Origin: Doryteuthis pealeii
Lineage: Eukaryota > Mollusca > Cephalopoda > Myopsida > Loliginidae
DNA length: 64,000 bases
Assembly: GCA_023376005.1 (NCBI GenBank)
Contig: CM042179.1
Span: 15,207,272-15,271,271, forward strand
Direction of reading: 5' to 3'
Shown here: piece after piece, positions 13,691-25,108 of the stretch
Numbering within the stretch: the stretch's first letter is position 1
How the letters are laid out: each line of letters starts with the position of its first letter
Notes under the pieces: model-generated
What the model saw: the letters and a program-made list of their open reading frames with translations, nothing else
Databases searched by the model: none
What the model was told of the DNA's origin: nothing
Made by a program: the position numbers and the translations under genes

Positions 13691-14120
13691 TCTCTTTCAT
13701 AAACTGAGTTTTACATTTTTTCATTTGCATTTTACTTACTCTTTATTCTATGGTAAAAGATTGAGATATTTGTTCCATGATTAAAAATAAATGCTGTCAT
13801 TAAACTCTGACCTTTTAAATGAAAAACAAGAGATCTCAATTTTTTATTCTCTTAATGGAAACAATTTAGAATATTTCAATTTTATTATTAATTAAGATAA
13901 CCTCTGCTTTAGAATGTTAATAGAAAACTGTTTCTATGTAATCGCTGTGAATAAAGTTTGTAACCTTTCCATAAAAGACCATAGAGCAAGAATCAGTAAA
14001 AGTTTTTTCTTTTTTTAAAATTTAATTTTGTAGCTTTAAAAGTGTAACTTTTGTAATTGGTTACAATAAACTTCATTTTACTTTGCGTTATTAACTTGCT
14101 CAACTGAAAACTAAGTAGGA
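13691..14120. other. No recognised feature
   Basis: AT-rich spacer between the tetranucleotide array and the first SINE. Confidence 0.5.
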
Positions 14121-14252
14121 GGGATATGATGTAATGGTTATCACTGAAGGAAATGGACTCGGTAACCTGAGTTCAAATCCTGGACAAGACGGTTTGCATT
14201 TTCCATAGCACTAATACACTTAGGAAAGGTATGCACCCAACATTAAAGCATT
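14121..14252 (+). repeat. SINE family B fragment
   Basis: Begins with a tRNA-like A-box region (ATGATGTAATGGTTATC) and has a B-box-like GAGTTCAAATCCTGG at about 14169. It continues into the family body (GCATTTTCCATAGCACTAAT...). It aligns by eye with the better copies at 18801, 21711 and 43109 but is cut short. Family B shares its promoter-like head with tRNA genes but cannot fold into a full cloverleaf, so it is not a tRNA gene. Confidence 0.75.
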
Positions 14253-14607
14253 TTGTCCTTTATTTTTATTCCCAAAAATGTTTTGTGGTTAGTTGGTCTA
14301 TTTGAAATTGTTGATAAAAATGGAGCTTTCTTTGATTGATGAAGATCTATTGAAACAGATCGAAACACTGCAGCATAAGCGAAATAAACATTACTCGTAT
14401 ATAAACTTAAAAAAAAAAATTTTTTGCATAATATTACATACTGTCATATTCACTTCCACTTTTTCCTTACAGTCATTGATAAGTACACCCCTAACAGATT
14501 TTTATAAAAAGTTGATCTTCTATATAAGTATAACCCAAACAATCTTTTATGAAAAGTTCTATTTCTAGGGGAACATTATACAATCAAAATGGATATTATT
14601 TGGTATT

Positions 14608-14985
14608 TGATTTAGCTCAGTCAGTAGAGCGTCTGACTAGGAACCACAAGATTCCTGGTTCAATACAAACCTCGCCAACTCAGCATATGAGTAGCCCAGG
14701 GATCTATGTGGTAAAGTGAGGAGCTGATGGTAGATGTGGTGCTCTGTCTCAGATGCCAAAACAATCTCTTTGGTCTAGTGCTAGTGAAAAGGGGATAGAC
14801 TCCCTCGCTGTCTGGCCACTGTTGGGGGTCTAGTGAGCTTCGGCCGCTGGACCTACAGAGTAAATTAATATTGCCCCGCACACACCATGAGCTTCGGTTC
14901 GTGGATGGTCCCACATTAATAGGCCTTGTGCTTAACTTGTACATGTGGGGTACGTGGTAAATAACCACCCTGAAAACTTATTACC
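14608..14985 (+). repeat. SINE family A, copy 1
   Basis: The head reads TTTAGCTCAGTCAGTAGAGC, a near-perfect tRNA A box, followed by a B box (CTGGTTCAATAC). The body shared with the copies at 15054 and 23295 includes GGGATAGACTCCCT. Compared with those copies, about 130 bp of unrelated GC-richer sequence lies between that motif and the tail (about 14823-14960). Confidence 0.85.
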
Positions 14986-15053
14986 AAGATTTACATCATT
15001 GAAACTCATTAAAATTGCATAAATATCTATATAGATATATATGACAACAGAAC

Positions 15054-15303
15054 TGATTTAGCTGTCAGTAGAGCATCTGCCTAGGAACCACAAGGTTCTG
15101 AGTTTGATACCAGCCCTTGCCACCTTAGCATAAGAGTAGCACAGCTTGGATTTGTGCAGTAAAGTGTGGAGCTGATCATAGGTGTGGCACTTCCCCTCAG
15201 ATGCCAAAATAATCTCCCTGGTCAAGTGCTAGTTAAAAGGGGATAGACTCCCTTACTGTCCAGCTGATACTGACAATAGTCCACGCTGTTGACTTTACTT
15301 ACT
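15054..15303 (+). repeat. SINE family A, copy 2
   Basis: About 250 bp, with a tRNA-like head (GTCAGTAGAGCATCTGCC), a B box (GAGTTTGATACC), the shared body and a tail ending GACTTTACTTAC. It follows copy 1 in the same orientation. Confidence 0.85.
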
Positions 15304-16170
15304 TTCAGTGTATTCAAATTTTTGGTTACAGTGTTTCAATGCTGTAGTGTTTGGTAATAAGTAATACCTAATGTTATGCCATGGCCCCCAACAATATCCT
15401 AGTCACCTGTCTATGGCAGGTATAGGGATATGTGAAGAAGTGATGAATAGGTGACAGGCCAGGGTTCACCACTGTTGAACATGCCTATAGGAAACACAGA
15501 TGCAATTGCTAGTTGGCTATGGGCAGTCACATGATATTTTGAGAGTTAGATCTTTTAAATAGTTTGTTGAATTCCAGACAGCCAAAAAGAAAGTTTATTT
15601 ACTTGGAGCTTAAGTAAAACTTTTCACTGATTTATGAATGAAAAAGTGACTATTTTTTTCTATAAACTCTGCAAAATTTAACTTTGTGAGACTGATCTAA
15701 TGTAATATCTTAAATAAACTTTGTGTTTATTTAAAAAAAGACAACATGTTTGTTGACTTCTAAGGTGAAAAAGTGACAACCTTACCTCTACCATTCTTCT
15801 TTAATCATTCTAACTCTTTGACCTTTTCAATACAGTTGATATTTCACTAATAATTTCCATTTTGGTGGTATAATATTCCAATTCAAAACTTGGTATCTTT
15901 AATTTAGAAGAAAAATAACGTTTAGTAAAGGATTGTTAGGGGGTGTACTTATCTATGGGCAATACTGTACCATTTGCACAATTCCCAATGGATAAGTGAT
16001 CTAACCCATTCATGTCATTTTGTACTCCAGAGTTAAATCACTTATCAAATGATTGATTGTCTCAGTATAGATGACATTTACTGTCCTCTCCCCATTGACC
16101 TTTGTTCTTATAGAATTTTTCTGGGCCACTATTAATATGGGTTTAGTTTTTCTGTTATGTACAATCATAT
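15304..16170. other. No gene; short unassigned repeat
   Basis: The stretch 15318-15375 (TTTCAATGCTGTAGTGTTTGG...) resembles 30236-30290 and so belongs to an unnamed dispersed repeat. The rest is unassigned AT-rich sequence. Confidence 0.4.
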
Positions 16171-16173
16171 GTG

Positions 16174-16390
16174 TCACATCCCACCATGGTGTAATGGTTA
16201 GCAAGCTAGTCTCACAGATCAATTAATACTGAATATTGAATTTGATACTTGCAATCTTGTATCACATCCCACCATGGTGTAATGGTTAGCAAGCTAGTCT
16301 CACAGATCAATTAATACTGAATATTGAATTTGATACTTGCAATCTTGTATCACATCCCACCATGGTGTAATGGTTTAGCAAGTTTTGGTT
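16174..16390 (+). repeat. SINE family C in an 88 bp tandem array
   Basis: The head of SINE family C (CCACCATGGTGTAATGGTTA) and the following body start at about 16174, 16262 and 16350, a constant period of 88 bp. The first two units are almost identical and the third breaks off after the head. The sharp period and near identity suggest a local tandem duplication after insertion. Confidence 0.9.
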
Positions 16391-17210
16391 ATAATTCTAA
16401 AAGTCTTAATTTAATCTGCCTTTATTAATAATTTGGATAATGATATCTGACAATGTGGTAAATAAATATGACTGAAAAATTAAAACAAAGTTGATAAAAT
16501 TAACAATTTATTCAGCAATCATTCTCCTAGATATTAGGAAATTGTTTTTTTTTTTTTTTAGATAATAATAGCTTTTATTTATGTAAATTTTCATGGAAAC
16601 AAATACTGAGTATTGTTTGCTTGGGAGCTTTTAGATTTAAAATTTTAAATCTAAAATGGCATTTTAGGAGCAAAGGACCCATCCATCTGCTCCTTTCTAC
16701 TAATGGCCAATGTCTTTAAGCCTTTTATGCTCTCCCATTGGCAGAAGCCGGAGGGGGGAGGGGTAACTAAAGGCATTTACCTATCAATAATATAACCCCT
16801 ACAATTTTTAATTTCAATGAATTTTAATTCTAAATCTACAACACTTACAGACATAATTCATAGACTATTCCTAGATTATGTAACATCTGTTCTGTACTCT
16901 AAGATTTAATTGTGCAGTTCAATTCCTTCTGTTGCTTCCTGTTTTCCTTTGAACATCAGCAAAATCATATCTTCTTTGATTCTATCACTTGAAAATGTTT
17001 TTTTTTAATGTTTACAATTTAGCTTTATTTTTTGTAAATAATTCAAGGCATCAATATATTGTATTGTTATTGCTGTTGTTTGGCTGTTTGTTATAAACCT
17101 TTAAATGTTGTGCTAAATGTTTGAGATATGTAAGTTTTTTTTTTTTCAGATATCAGCTACTCAAGATTACAGCATATATCCTGAAGACACAGAATCCACT
17201 TACTGGATAT
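16391..17210. other. No recognised gene
   Basis: Unassigned sequence with a T-rich run near 16544. It has a somewhat GC-richer patch at 16670-16780 that looks repeat-derived but has no copy elsewhere in this window. Confidence 0.4.
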
Positions 17211-17213
17211 GAC

Positions 17214-17350
17214 ATTAAACTCTGTTTGATGGTGACATTCCAGTTCTGGAGGTCTGGGAAATGTATATCACCCCTTCATCGCCATTGCTCCCAGGTCCAC
17301 TCTAACCCAGAGTGGTAATACCTGTTAGGGTCCCATCTATGGGTTAAATA
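17214..17350 (+). repeat. Unclassified repeat R, 3' end
   Basis: The plus strand here matches the reverse complement of about 26875-27010. It ends in the same sentence, CCTGTTAGGGTCCCATCTAT, followed by GGGTTAAATAG. The sharp shared end and divergent 5' sides suggest a 5'-truncated retroelement of unknown type. Confidence 0.7.
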
Positions 17351-17412
17351 GAAAAATTTGTTTAAATCTAATGGAGTACCCATCAAGAATTAATAAAACA
17401 AAAATATCTTCA

Positions 17413-17670
17413 GCATCATCGTGCTTGTAGCACGGATATCCATGACAATCTCTCCCCAACCTTCCCTATCATTCATTGCACCTGGTAGGTCCTCTGCAGA
17501 GCAGCCAGCATCCCGCACAGCTGGTCAATGTAGGTCTTTGCCAGGGGCCCCACACCTGCATTTCCATGTGTTTGGCTTCCACAGGAGAACGTCGCTTATG
17601 AGCTCGTCTTTGCTTCTCCAGCAGTGTCCTGCATGCCCTGTCTGTCTCAATGGATTGACATGCTGTAAAA
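17413..17670 (-). pseudogene. LINE reverse-transcriptase tail, copy L1
   Basis: On the minus strand the segment encodes QTGHAGHCWRSKDELISDV, then LLWKPNTW and, after frame changes, the end of the same protein. This is the conserved C-terminal segment of a non-LTR retrotransposon polyprotein, also seen in this window at 21385, 24090 and 35462. Several of those copies end in (GAT)n. A (CCAA)n run at 17679-17715 adjoins it. Confidence 0.8.
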
Positions 17671-17915
17671 TTCCAGCCAACCAACCAACCAACCAACCCA
17701 AACCAACCAACCAACTACATTTCTGTTATTGACATTTCTATTCATTTATGTCTATAGATTTCAAGTAAAATAAAAATAAAAACAAAAATGTAATTCCTCT
17801 TACTGGTGAAAAATGTTTTCCCTAACTTTCTTGTAATTACATGATAAATAAGGTTTCCTAATGCATGCTGTCTCTGATAGAGATAAAAAACTTGTTTTAC
17901 CATATATTCATGACT

Positions 17916-18095
17916 GGGCATCCCAATGTGGTGTAATGGTTAGCAAACTAGTTCTGCAGATCTATTACTACTGAATAGCAAGTTCAATTCTCCCTGGATA
18001 CTACTGTTACTGCTGCGGTATTCACCATGGGTCAGTTGAGCCAGCTCCACCCAACGAATCTACCATATCCCAAATGAATCCAGACCATGCGTGTC
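17916..18095 (+). repeat. SINE family C
   Basis: The head reads GCATCCCAATGTGGTGTAAT, then GGTTAGCAAACTAG, with the family B-box-like stretch GCAAGTTCAATTCTCC. A longer tail than in the tandem copies is kept, ending near CCCAAATGAATCC. Confidence 0.75.
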
Positions 18096-18650
18096 AATCC
18101 AATAGCTCTCTTTTGTGTATTTTTTTAAGAGAATATTTTTTGCACACAGTCTGATCAAATATGAATCAGATACAGTTTAGGATCATATACAGGATACCAC
18201 ATATGAATGAGCTGGCTACAGGATATCAATGATAACAGTGAAAAATCTTTAATAACTTTCAATCAAAAATGTACAATTTTCACCATTCCATTCTATGTTA
18301 GCAACTGAAATGGCATATTTGCTATTGCTCAAAGACATATCTCCCAGTCACTCACTGCGACTAGTGCCTGCATGGCAGCAATTTCAAATCAAAGTCATTG
18401 TTCTGCTAGATTGGACTTGCCATGTTTTCTTGAAGTGAAATTTTGTACCAGTAATATATTAGAAACCTCCATTTTATCCAGGGTATACAAAACAGGTTTC
18501 ATGAATATTTGGCAGACTTCCAAGAACTCCATTAGCCCTGGTGCTCAGTCGGTTTAAACTTCATTGAGTATATATGGGATATGTTACACACCTGAAAAGA
18601 TCAACTTTAGCCACATTCAACAAACATTATTTAATTATAGACATCTTGAG
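18096..18650. other. No recognised feature
   Basis: Unassigned sequence. A 61-codon open frame at 18372-18557 has no recognisable similarity. Confidence 0.45.
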
Positions 18651-18652
<2 letters not shown>

Positions 18653-18691
<39 letters not shown>

Positions 18692-18705
18692 GTGTGTGTG
18701 TGTGT
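18653..18705. repeat. (TA)n(TG)n microsatellite
   Basis: About 15 AT units pass into about eight GT units. Confidence 0.9.
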
Positions 18706-18800
18706 TGCAGCACAGTTGTTTGTATACTCGATCATTTGCATGCAATATGCTATATTAGTACATATAGTACATGAAAGGAGACCTTGATATAATAATGTAG

Positions 18801-19045
18801 GAAGCGCGTGGTGTAATGGTTAAAGTCATAGGAAATGGACTCATCGCCACAAGTTCAAATCCTGGACGTGGTAATTGCACAAAGTGAAATTAGCTATGGA
18901 TGAATAGTAGGACAAACTTGGCTCTTTAACCGTGGTTAGGCAACCGGTCTAGGAGAAGGAAAACTCTGAATTCAAACCTGTTAAACTCCGCTTAAGAAAT
19001 TGAGCTTGGGTCACATCCTGCTCGTGCAGAGGGGTTGGTAACTAT
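18801..19045 (+). repeat. SINE family B, near full length
   Basis: Head GAAGCGCGTGGTGTAATGGT, B-box-like GTTCAAATCCTGG, and the full family body through GGTCTAGGAGAAGG. The tail is GGTCACATCCTGCTCGTGC, then AGAGGGGTTGG. It is one of the two most complete copies here; the other is 43109-43362 on the minus strand. Confidence 0.85.
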
Positions 19046-19189
19046 ATATAAAATAAATATCACCACACTACCAGCCCAGAAGGGGGTAAATTGACGTCAA
19101 CTGTATCAAAGGCTCAAGGGTACAGAAGACCAATAAAGATCTGTAAAAATCAAAAACACTTTTGTTCTTCCTAATGCGGGTATAATATG

Positions 19190-19191
19190 AA

Positions 19192-19228
<37 letters not shown>

Positions 19229-19276
19229 GTGTATGTATGTGTGTGCATACCTGAATATATACATATGAGTGGCATA

Positions 19277-19348
<72 letters not shown>

Positions 19349-19440
19349 GCCACTCACATATATATATTCAGGTACACACACACACAACACACACACACAC
19401 ATATATATATATATATCCACTCATATATTTATATATATAT
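19190..19440. repeat. (TA)n tracts forming an imperfect palindrome
   Basis: Several (AT)n tracts with a mirrored pair of non-repeat arms. CCTGAATATATACATATGAG, then TGGCAT, near 19250 is answered by ATGCCACTCA and ATATATTCAGG near 19348-19372, around an (AT)n centre of about 75 bp. The predicted reading frames of repeated Tyr-Ile are not genes. Confidence 0.85.
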
Positions 19441-19820
19441 GTGATGAATGTTGGGAAAAAGTTTTTGGTTGTCTTAGAAGCATGGAAAAATATATGTTTA
19501 AGATTAAAGCTCAGAATAAAAATAATGAATATTGTGTTCTTAATCCAATTTATTTTTCTGATATTTTTTTATATTTTGGGGTACTTTCCCTTTTCTCAAA
19601 GGTTTGTTATGTCCTACTAGGTAACCTACTAGACTCTATATTAGTTGTAGATGTAATTTTATTTTTAAAGTTGTGACCTTTATAAGCAAATTAATGATAT
19701 CTTAGCACCAAGCTCTGTAATTCAAATTGTCAACTTGTTATTTGATTACATTGACTATCTGTAAAATGGACAGACAGTTTTATACAGGAACAATATGTTA
19801 TTAGCCTGATTACATTATTT

Positions 19821-19972
19821 ATTTACCCAACCAGCATGAGCAGGATGTGACTCAAGGTCAATTCTATGCAGTTTGAATTCAGTTTTCCTTCTAGATTCAT
19901 AGCTGGAGGGAGAATAATTGGATTCATACATTTTCTAAGTGTATTACTGCTATGTGAAATACAAACAGTATT
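19821..19972 (-). repeat. SINE family B fragment
   Basis: The minus-strand tail and body of family B are recognisable (plus strand: ACCCAACCAGCATGAGCAGG, then GATGTGACTCAAGGTC and the CATAGCTGGAGGGAG block). The head is missing. Confidence 0.7.
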
Positions 19973-20430
19973 GGAGAAAAATCTGATATATAAATTATTT
20001 TCTTCCATCATATAGAAGTGAATTGATATTGTTTATTTGGAAAAGAAAAACAAATTTAACATTCTCCTGCTCAATTGTAAATGAGTAAAAAGCAAATTAT
20101 GTTTTCATTAAATATATAAATCTGTTACAATCAAATAATTAACAAATTTATAAGCTTAAAATAAAATGGGTTAGAAAAAAGGCATCAATTATCCATATAT
20201 ATTTTTATGTAGGTTTTTAATTCTTTTACAAAGTGTCAGAATATTAGGAATGCATGTTGAAAACTTATCTTTTACAATGTCAATTTATAGCATTAATTTA
20301 TTCATCTAAATATATAAAAAGCTTCTTTTTTTAAATACTGAAATTTGATAGAAACTTTTAAAGATTTAGAGGTTTTTGCTAGTATTTAGTTAAAAACATT
20401 AAAGAAAAATTTCACTTAATTTTTATATGT

Positions 20431-20526
20431 ATTTACCAAACTTTTCCACAGGAGCAGGAAGTGATACAAGGTCAATTTTTAAGCAGAGTTTAACAGGTTT
20501 GAATTCAGAGTTTTCCTTCTAGATCA
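20431..20526 (-). repeat. SINE family B fragment
   Basis: Only the tail half remains (plus strand: GAGCAGGAAGTGATACAAGG, then AGTTTTCCTTCTAGATC). Confidence 0.6.
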
Positions 20527-21010
20527 GTTTACTTACTATTTCATTTAATTTTTATATGATAGATTATGTTTGTCATTAGTCTCTCATTTATTATTCACCC
20601 TTAAATATCACCCATGCCTTTCTCCATCTACACCAGTTATCTCTGCTTGGATATAACGCAGTTGGCTTTCTTGAATTCCAAGATATGCATTGTAATGAGG
20701 GGACCAGTTATTGGTTACATATTTCAATCAGAATCGAACTAGTTGAAAAAATCTATATCTTGAGAATCTATACTATTATTCTGTTTTTTTTTTTTTCATA
20801 TACAACAAGTGTAAAACTTCCATGCATCAGTGTACCATATGTTTCCGATACCTGTCCTTCTGAACTGGAATCACTTAGGTTTTCTAAGAACTGATAAAAA
20901 CGAGAGAGATAGAGATAGAGATAGAGAGGGGAGAGATAGGATGAGAAGAAAGAAAGTTTGAAGAAAAATAAAATGAAATAAAATAATTCCAATTGAAAGC
21001 AAAATAAGGA
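20527..21010. other. No recognised gene
   Basis: Unassigned sequence with a (GA)-rich purine patch at 20900-20960. Confidence 0.4.
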
Positions 21011-21011
21011 C

Positions 21012-21012
<1 letters not shown>

Positions 21013-21064
<52 letters not shown>
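21013..21064. repeat. (TA)n microsatellite
   Basis: About 25 uninterrupted AT units. Confidence 0.95.
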
Positions 21065-21066
<2 letters not shown>

Positions 21067-21317
21067 ATAAGAGTTTACACATACACACACGCAGAGTATT
21101 TGGAAGAAGATATCAACAAACATGCAACAGAATGGACAAACCTTAGCAACAAGATAACAAAGGTAACAGCCCCAGAACTTAGCTTTCAGAAATCTTCTGA
21201 CGAAAGGATCTTTATCCCGAAATATTAAGAAGATAAATTAAAGGTAGACGAACAACATCATAGTTACCTCAATTTTTTACACTTTCATTGTGATAGCCTT
21301 CAAAACCAACCACCAAA

Positions 21318-21319
<2 letters not shown>

Positions 21320-21372
<53 letters not shown>
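21320..21372. repeat. (TA)n microsatellite
   Basis: About 25 AT units immediately 5' of a LINE tail. Confidence 0.95.
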
Positions 21373-21379
<7 letters not shown>

Positions 21380-21653
21380 GCCACTTGCCCCCCCATCTCC
21401 CAAACCATGCGAGTAAGACGAACTAGGCATGCAGGACACTGCTGGAGAAACAAGGATGAGCTCATAAGCGACATACTCCTGTGGAAGCCAACACATGGGC
21501 ATGCTAATGTGGTCCGCCCAGCCAGGACCTATATTGACCAACTATGTGAGGATGCTGGATGCTGCGCAGAAGAACTCCCAGAGGCAATGAATGATAGGGA
21601 AGTTTGGCGAGAAATTGTCATGAATATGCTACTTGTGCGACATGATGATGATG

Positions 21654-21656
<3 letters not shown>
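21380..21656 (+). pseudogene. LINE reverse-transcriptase tail, copy L2
   Basis: One open frame of about 90 codons encodes RRTRHAGHCWRNKDELISDI, LLWKPTHGHANVVRPARTYI and CEDAGCCAEELPEAMNDRE, ending in DDDD from a GAT run. It is the best preserved copy of this C-terminal non-LTR segment in the window. The terminal (GAT)n is the short-repeat 3' tail expected for LINEs of the RTE type; the clade is inferred. The copy is 5'-truncated and lies between two (TA)n tracts. Confidence 0.85.
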
Positions 21657-21701
<45 letters not shown>

Positions 21702-21710
21702 AGAGAGAGA

Positions 21711-21935
21711 GAAGCGCGCTTAGCAGAATGGTTATCGTCCTAGGATGTGTAATCGACAACCTGAGTTCAAATTCTGAACAAGGCTATTTACGTTTCAATC
21801 GAGCTAATGCACTTGAGTAAAGCATGAATCGTTCTCTTCTTTCCACTTCAGATATGGGTAAATAGTAGGATAGAATGGACTATTTGGACTTGGTAAGGAG
21901 CCAGTCTAGGAAAATCTATTTGAAAATGTCAACAC
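21711..21935 (+). repeat. SINE family B
   Basis: Head GAAGCGCGCTTAGCAGAATG, B-box GAGTTCAAATTCTG, body with ACTTGAGTAAAGCATGAATC. The 3' side fades at about 21935. It is directly preceded by (TA)n(GA)n. Confidence 0.75.
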
Positions 21936-23290
21936 GGAGGATATTCTCTTTTTTTAGGGAAAAAAAATTATACCATAGAATATAGACATGAAACAAATAA
22001 ATACCATACAACATAATCCCTAATAATGCTAACACATTATTAAAACCAATTACTAAAAAGTATAAATATAAATACACGATATGTATCACTTCCTAACCGT
22101 TAGGCATGACATAACCCCAGACGGGTTGATATGCCGTTAAAAATCAATAAACAAACAATCAAGAAAAGGAAAGCTGTGCTCCTCATAAGAATTGACCTTG
22201 AGTCGCATCCTGCGGCAAGTTTATGTAAATACGCAGACATATAGAGAGACTGGTAGTGATGACGACGAAATAGAGACAAACTTGTTGGCTGGATATCAAG
22301 AGGCAATGAAAGAAAGTCTGGAAGGCAGATAAGAAAGATAAAAGGCGTAAAAGATGAAACACATTAAAATTCTTTATGGAAAGATAAAAGAGAATATGCA
22401 GTAGAAAATATGTGTGCATTCCTTATTTCTTTATTCACATATGTAAGTAATCCATGTCTGTATAACATTCAGATAAAAATTACGAATAGCCAACAAACAT
22501 TGGAAGGGATAAGGGGGAGAACGTGGAAGATACAAGGCAAAGAATGAGAGAATAGCTAAGGCACGAGATAGCTGAATACCTAAATTAGCAACTTCAGTGG
22601 AAATCCCACGGGTCCAGGTAGTTGAAATATTACGCCGCTGATGTATTATCGATAGAAAAAGAACGTTTTCCCAAAGCTTATTTACCTATTATTCCGTAAT
22701 GTATAATATAATCTGATGAATGTGAAGGACGATCTTAACAAAGGTTGATCCCGCTAAGTAGAAGAAATAATGGAGCTAATATTAATCAATGATTCTTAAA
22801 GCATTCATTAAGAACAACGCAGCGACTATAAAGATGAACCACAACTTGACCTATTATAATACCTAGACTCTAGATGATGTTTATTCACGAACCTGTTGCC
22901 TGATGAGAGTTGGCATCACTTGATTCAAATCTGACAAAAAAAGAAAAAAGGAAGGAGACTGTAGCAGCTCACGATAGTGTTATGCTTTGGGTTTGACCAA
23001 GGATTTCATTGCACGTTTCACAGATAGAGCGATATTATACTAAAATTATATTGAAAGATTAGAAAGGCTGAAAGGTGACCGGTTTTAAATTAGATCATCG
23101 ATCTTAGATTCATCATCAACAGGTCGCACTAACATCACGGATTCACATGACTCTTTCTCGCCACCCGTCCTTATCGGCCATTGCTCCTTACATTTCTAGC
23201 AGTTTTTTCTTCGTGGATATAGCTGGGAGAGGCATTCTTATTGAGAGGAATTCTCTAACAATAAACAAGTTAATATACTAGCTATTTAGG
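21936..23290. other. No recognised gene
   Basis: Less AT-rich than the flanks, with open frames of at most 78 codons and no recognised domain. A fragment at 22110-22215 (ATATGCCGTTAAAAATC... TTGAGTCGCATCCTG) resembles a SINE family tail. Confidence 0.4.
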
Positions 23291-23294
23291 TAAG

Positions 23295-23546
23295 GGTCGG
23301 GTTAGCTCAATCGGTAGAGCGTTCGGCTAGAAACCACGTGGTTCCTAGTTCGATACCGGCCCTCGCCAACTCAGCGTATGAATAGCACAGGGATCTGTGC
23401 GTAAAGTAAGGAGCTGATGGTAGGTGTGGCGCTCTATCTCAGACGCAAAACAATCTCCTTGGTCTAGCGCTTGTGAAAAGGGGATAGACTCCCTTGCTGA
23501 CTGACGGATACGGACATTAGGCCACCCTGACGACTTTACTTACATT
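23295..23546 (+). repeat. SINE family A, copy 3
   Basis: Best-preserved family A head: GTTAGCTCAATCGGTAGAGC followed by a B box reading AGTTCGATACCGG. The body and tail (GACTTTACTTAC) match the copies at 14608 and 15054. Confidence 0.9.
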
Positions 23547-23699
23547 TAGGTAAAACGTTTCATCTTTAGATATAAGTCAATGGTCATCTTGCTAGAACAA
23601 CACATCCACAGCACACATGCCATCGATAAACTAGTGGAATCCATAACCTTAAAAAGCTGTTGTATATTTTTGACACCAAAAATGTAATAGATAAATAGA

Positions 23700-23910
23700 C
23701 CTTGTGAGAAACAATAAACAAATATCTTCTTTCCCCGATTTCTTGTTCGTGTAACTTGGATGGTTTGTATGATAAGAGGCAAGTGGCCGTACAATGCCTT
23801 ATGAAAAACAATAAACAAATATCTTCTTTCCCCGATTTCTTGTTCGTGTAACTTGGATGGTTTGTATGATAAAAGGCAAGTGGCCGTACAGCTGTTTTTT
23901 AGTAGGCTGC
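23700..23910 (-). repeat. LINE tail fragment with 97 bp tandem duplication
   Basis: A block of about 85 bp beginning ACAATAAACAAATATCTTC occurs at 23711 and again at 23808, a period of 97 bp, with very few differences. On the minus strand it encodes YGHLPLI...IQVTRTR, the segment just ahead of the GHCWRSKDEL block of the LINE tail family. Confidence 0.75.
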
Positions 23911-24059
23911 TGCTTCCAAGATTTTTTTCAAAACATCACACAGCATCCTTGTGTAGTTATCATCTAGCCTTTTCTTTAAGTGTTTCGTTTGAGTCCAAGT
24001 GGTGCAGCCCATAGTTATACTAAATAATTGTATGGGAACTGTTGCGTGTTGTTTTTAAC

Positions 24060-24377
24060 AAGTCCCGGAAACAACACCCTGCAAAGCGGGAGCCGTACGG
24101 GCACTTACCTCTTATCTCGCAAATCACCCAAGTAAGACAAACAAGACGTGCTAGGCTCTACTTGAGAAGTAAGGACGAACTTATAAGCGGCGTTTTCCAA
24201 TGGACTGCGATAACCTATATTCATCAGCTCTGCACAGACACTGTGTGCCATCTAAACGACTTACCAAGAGTGATGATCGAAAGGAACGGATTGTGAGAGA
24301 TAGTCAAAGGAATCTATGCAGTTGGCACGCCTTGATGATGATGATGATGATGATGATGATGAGATGATGATGATGAT
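24060..24377 (+). pseudogene. LINE reverse-transcriptase tail, copy L4
   Basis: Encodes REPYGHLPLISQITQVRQT, then YLRSKDELISGVFQW, a short internal deletion, and TYIHQLCTDTVCHLNDLPR. It finishes in a long (GAT)n at 24333-24377. The GHCW motif is mutated. This GAT run is the point at which the duplicated sequence after the N gap turns around. Confidence 0.75.
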
Positions 24378-24446
24378 GATACCTTTTTATATCTTTGATC
24401 ATGTGCAGTGATGAAAATGGTTATTTGGGATCTAAGTCCGTATTTA

Positions 24447-24675
24447 CCCAACCCGTTCACCATGGTAGGATATGACGCAAGTATAAGACATTAAACGAGG
24501 ATAGAACTCGCTATTTATTGGTTATGGATCTGCGATACTCGCTTGCTAACCATTACACCACGGGATATTTATCCAACCCGTTAGCCAAGGGTAGGACGTC
24601 ATATGCAAGGTCGTAGGTATGGGGTATCGAATTCGCATTAGTAATTGATCTGCGAGACTAGCTTGCACGGGAGGC
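24447..24675 (-). repeat. Two tandem SINE family C copies
   Basis: Two minus-strand copies lie head to tail. On the plus strand each reads from the tail (ACCCAACCCGTTCACCATGG; ATCCAACCCGTTAGCCAAGG) through TGATCTGCGA or TGGATCTGCGA to the head near 24565 and 24672. They differ enough to be separate insertions or an old duplication. Confidence 0.75.
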
Positions 24676-24814
24676 CCTGATATGGGAACTATATATACTG
24701 TAGGGCTATATTTATAACTAGCTTAAAAGCCTCGCTATCAGTCGGCAATCAAGCTAAATCCCAAGGAGGACTCTTGACTTGAGGACTTGGCCCAAAAATG
24801 ACACTTAATGTACA

Positions 24815-25062
24815 GGGTGTCCATAAAGTCTCTTTACCTCGTTCTCCAGATATCACTCCCTTTAACTTCTTTCTGTGGGGTTATGCTAAAGATGTTGTGT
24901 ATCGAACAAAGATACGGTACATTACTGACCTAAACCAAATGATCACTGATACCATTGAAAACATTGATGAGGCTCTGCTATAGCGAGCATGACAAGAAAT
25001 CGAGTACCGTCTTAATATACGTCGTGCAACTAATGGTTCCCATGTAGAGGTGTATTAAATGA
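24815..25062 (+). pseudogene. Internally deleted mariner-like element, transposase C-terminus
   Basis: A terminal-repeat-like CAGGGTGTCCATAAAGTCTC is joined directly to the transposase C-terminus: RSPDITPFNFFLWGYAKDVV, then TDLNQMITDTIENIDEA. After a stop codon it continues EIEYRLNIRRATNGSHVEVY to a final TAA at about 25060. The catalytic N-terminal two thirds are missing, so it cannot make transposase. Confidence 0.8.
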
Positions 25063-25108
25063 GGCAAATTTAATTTAATATTTTGCAACGAATTTTTTTG
25101 TTCAATAT

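Noticed and set aside
14608..14680. Possible tRNA gene
   Set aside because: A and B boxes are present but the acceptor stem and cloverleaf do not form, and the sequence continues into a SINE body shared with other copies. The same holds for the heads of families B to E.
16174..16390. Regularly spaced repeats as a CRISPR-like array
   Set aside because: Units are contiguous with no spacers and are SINE sequence in a eukaryotic genome.
19106..19444. Tyr-Ile repeat frames on both strands
   Set aside because: They follow (TA)n microsatellites. The same applies to frames near 21.0, 21.3, 33.0, 36.9-37.2, 37.4 and 38.6 kb.
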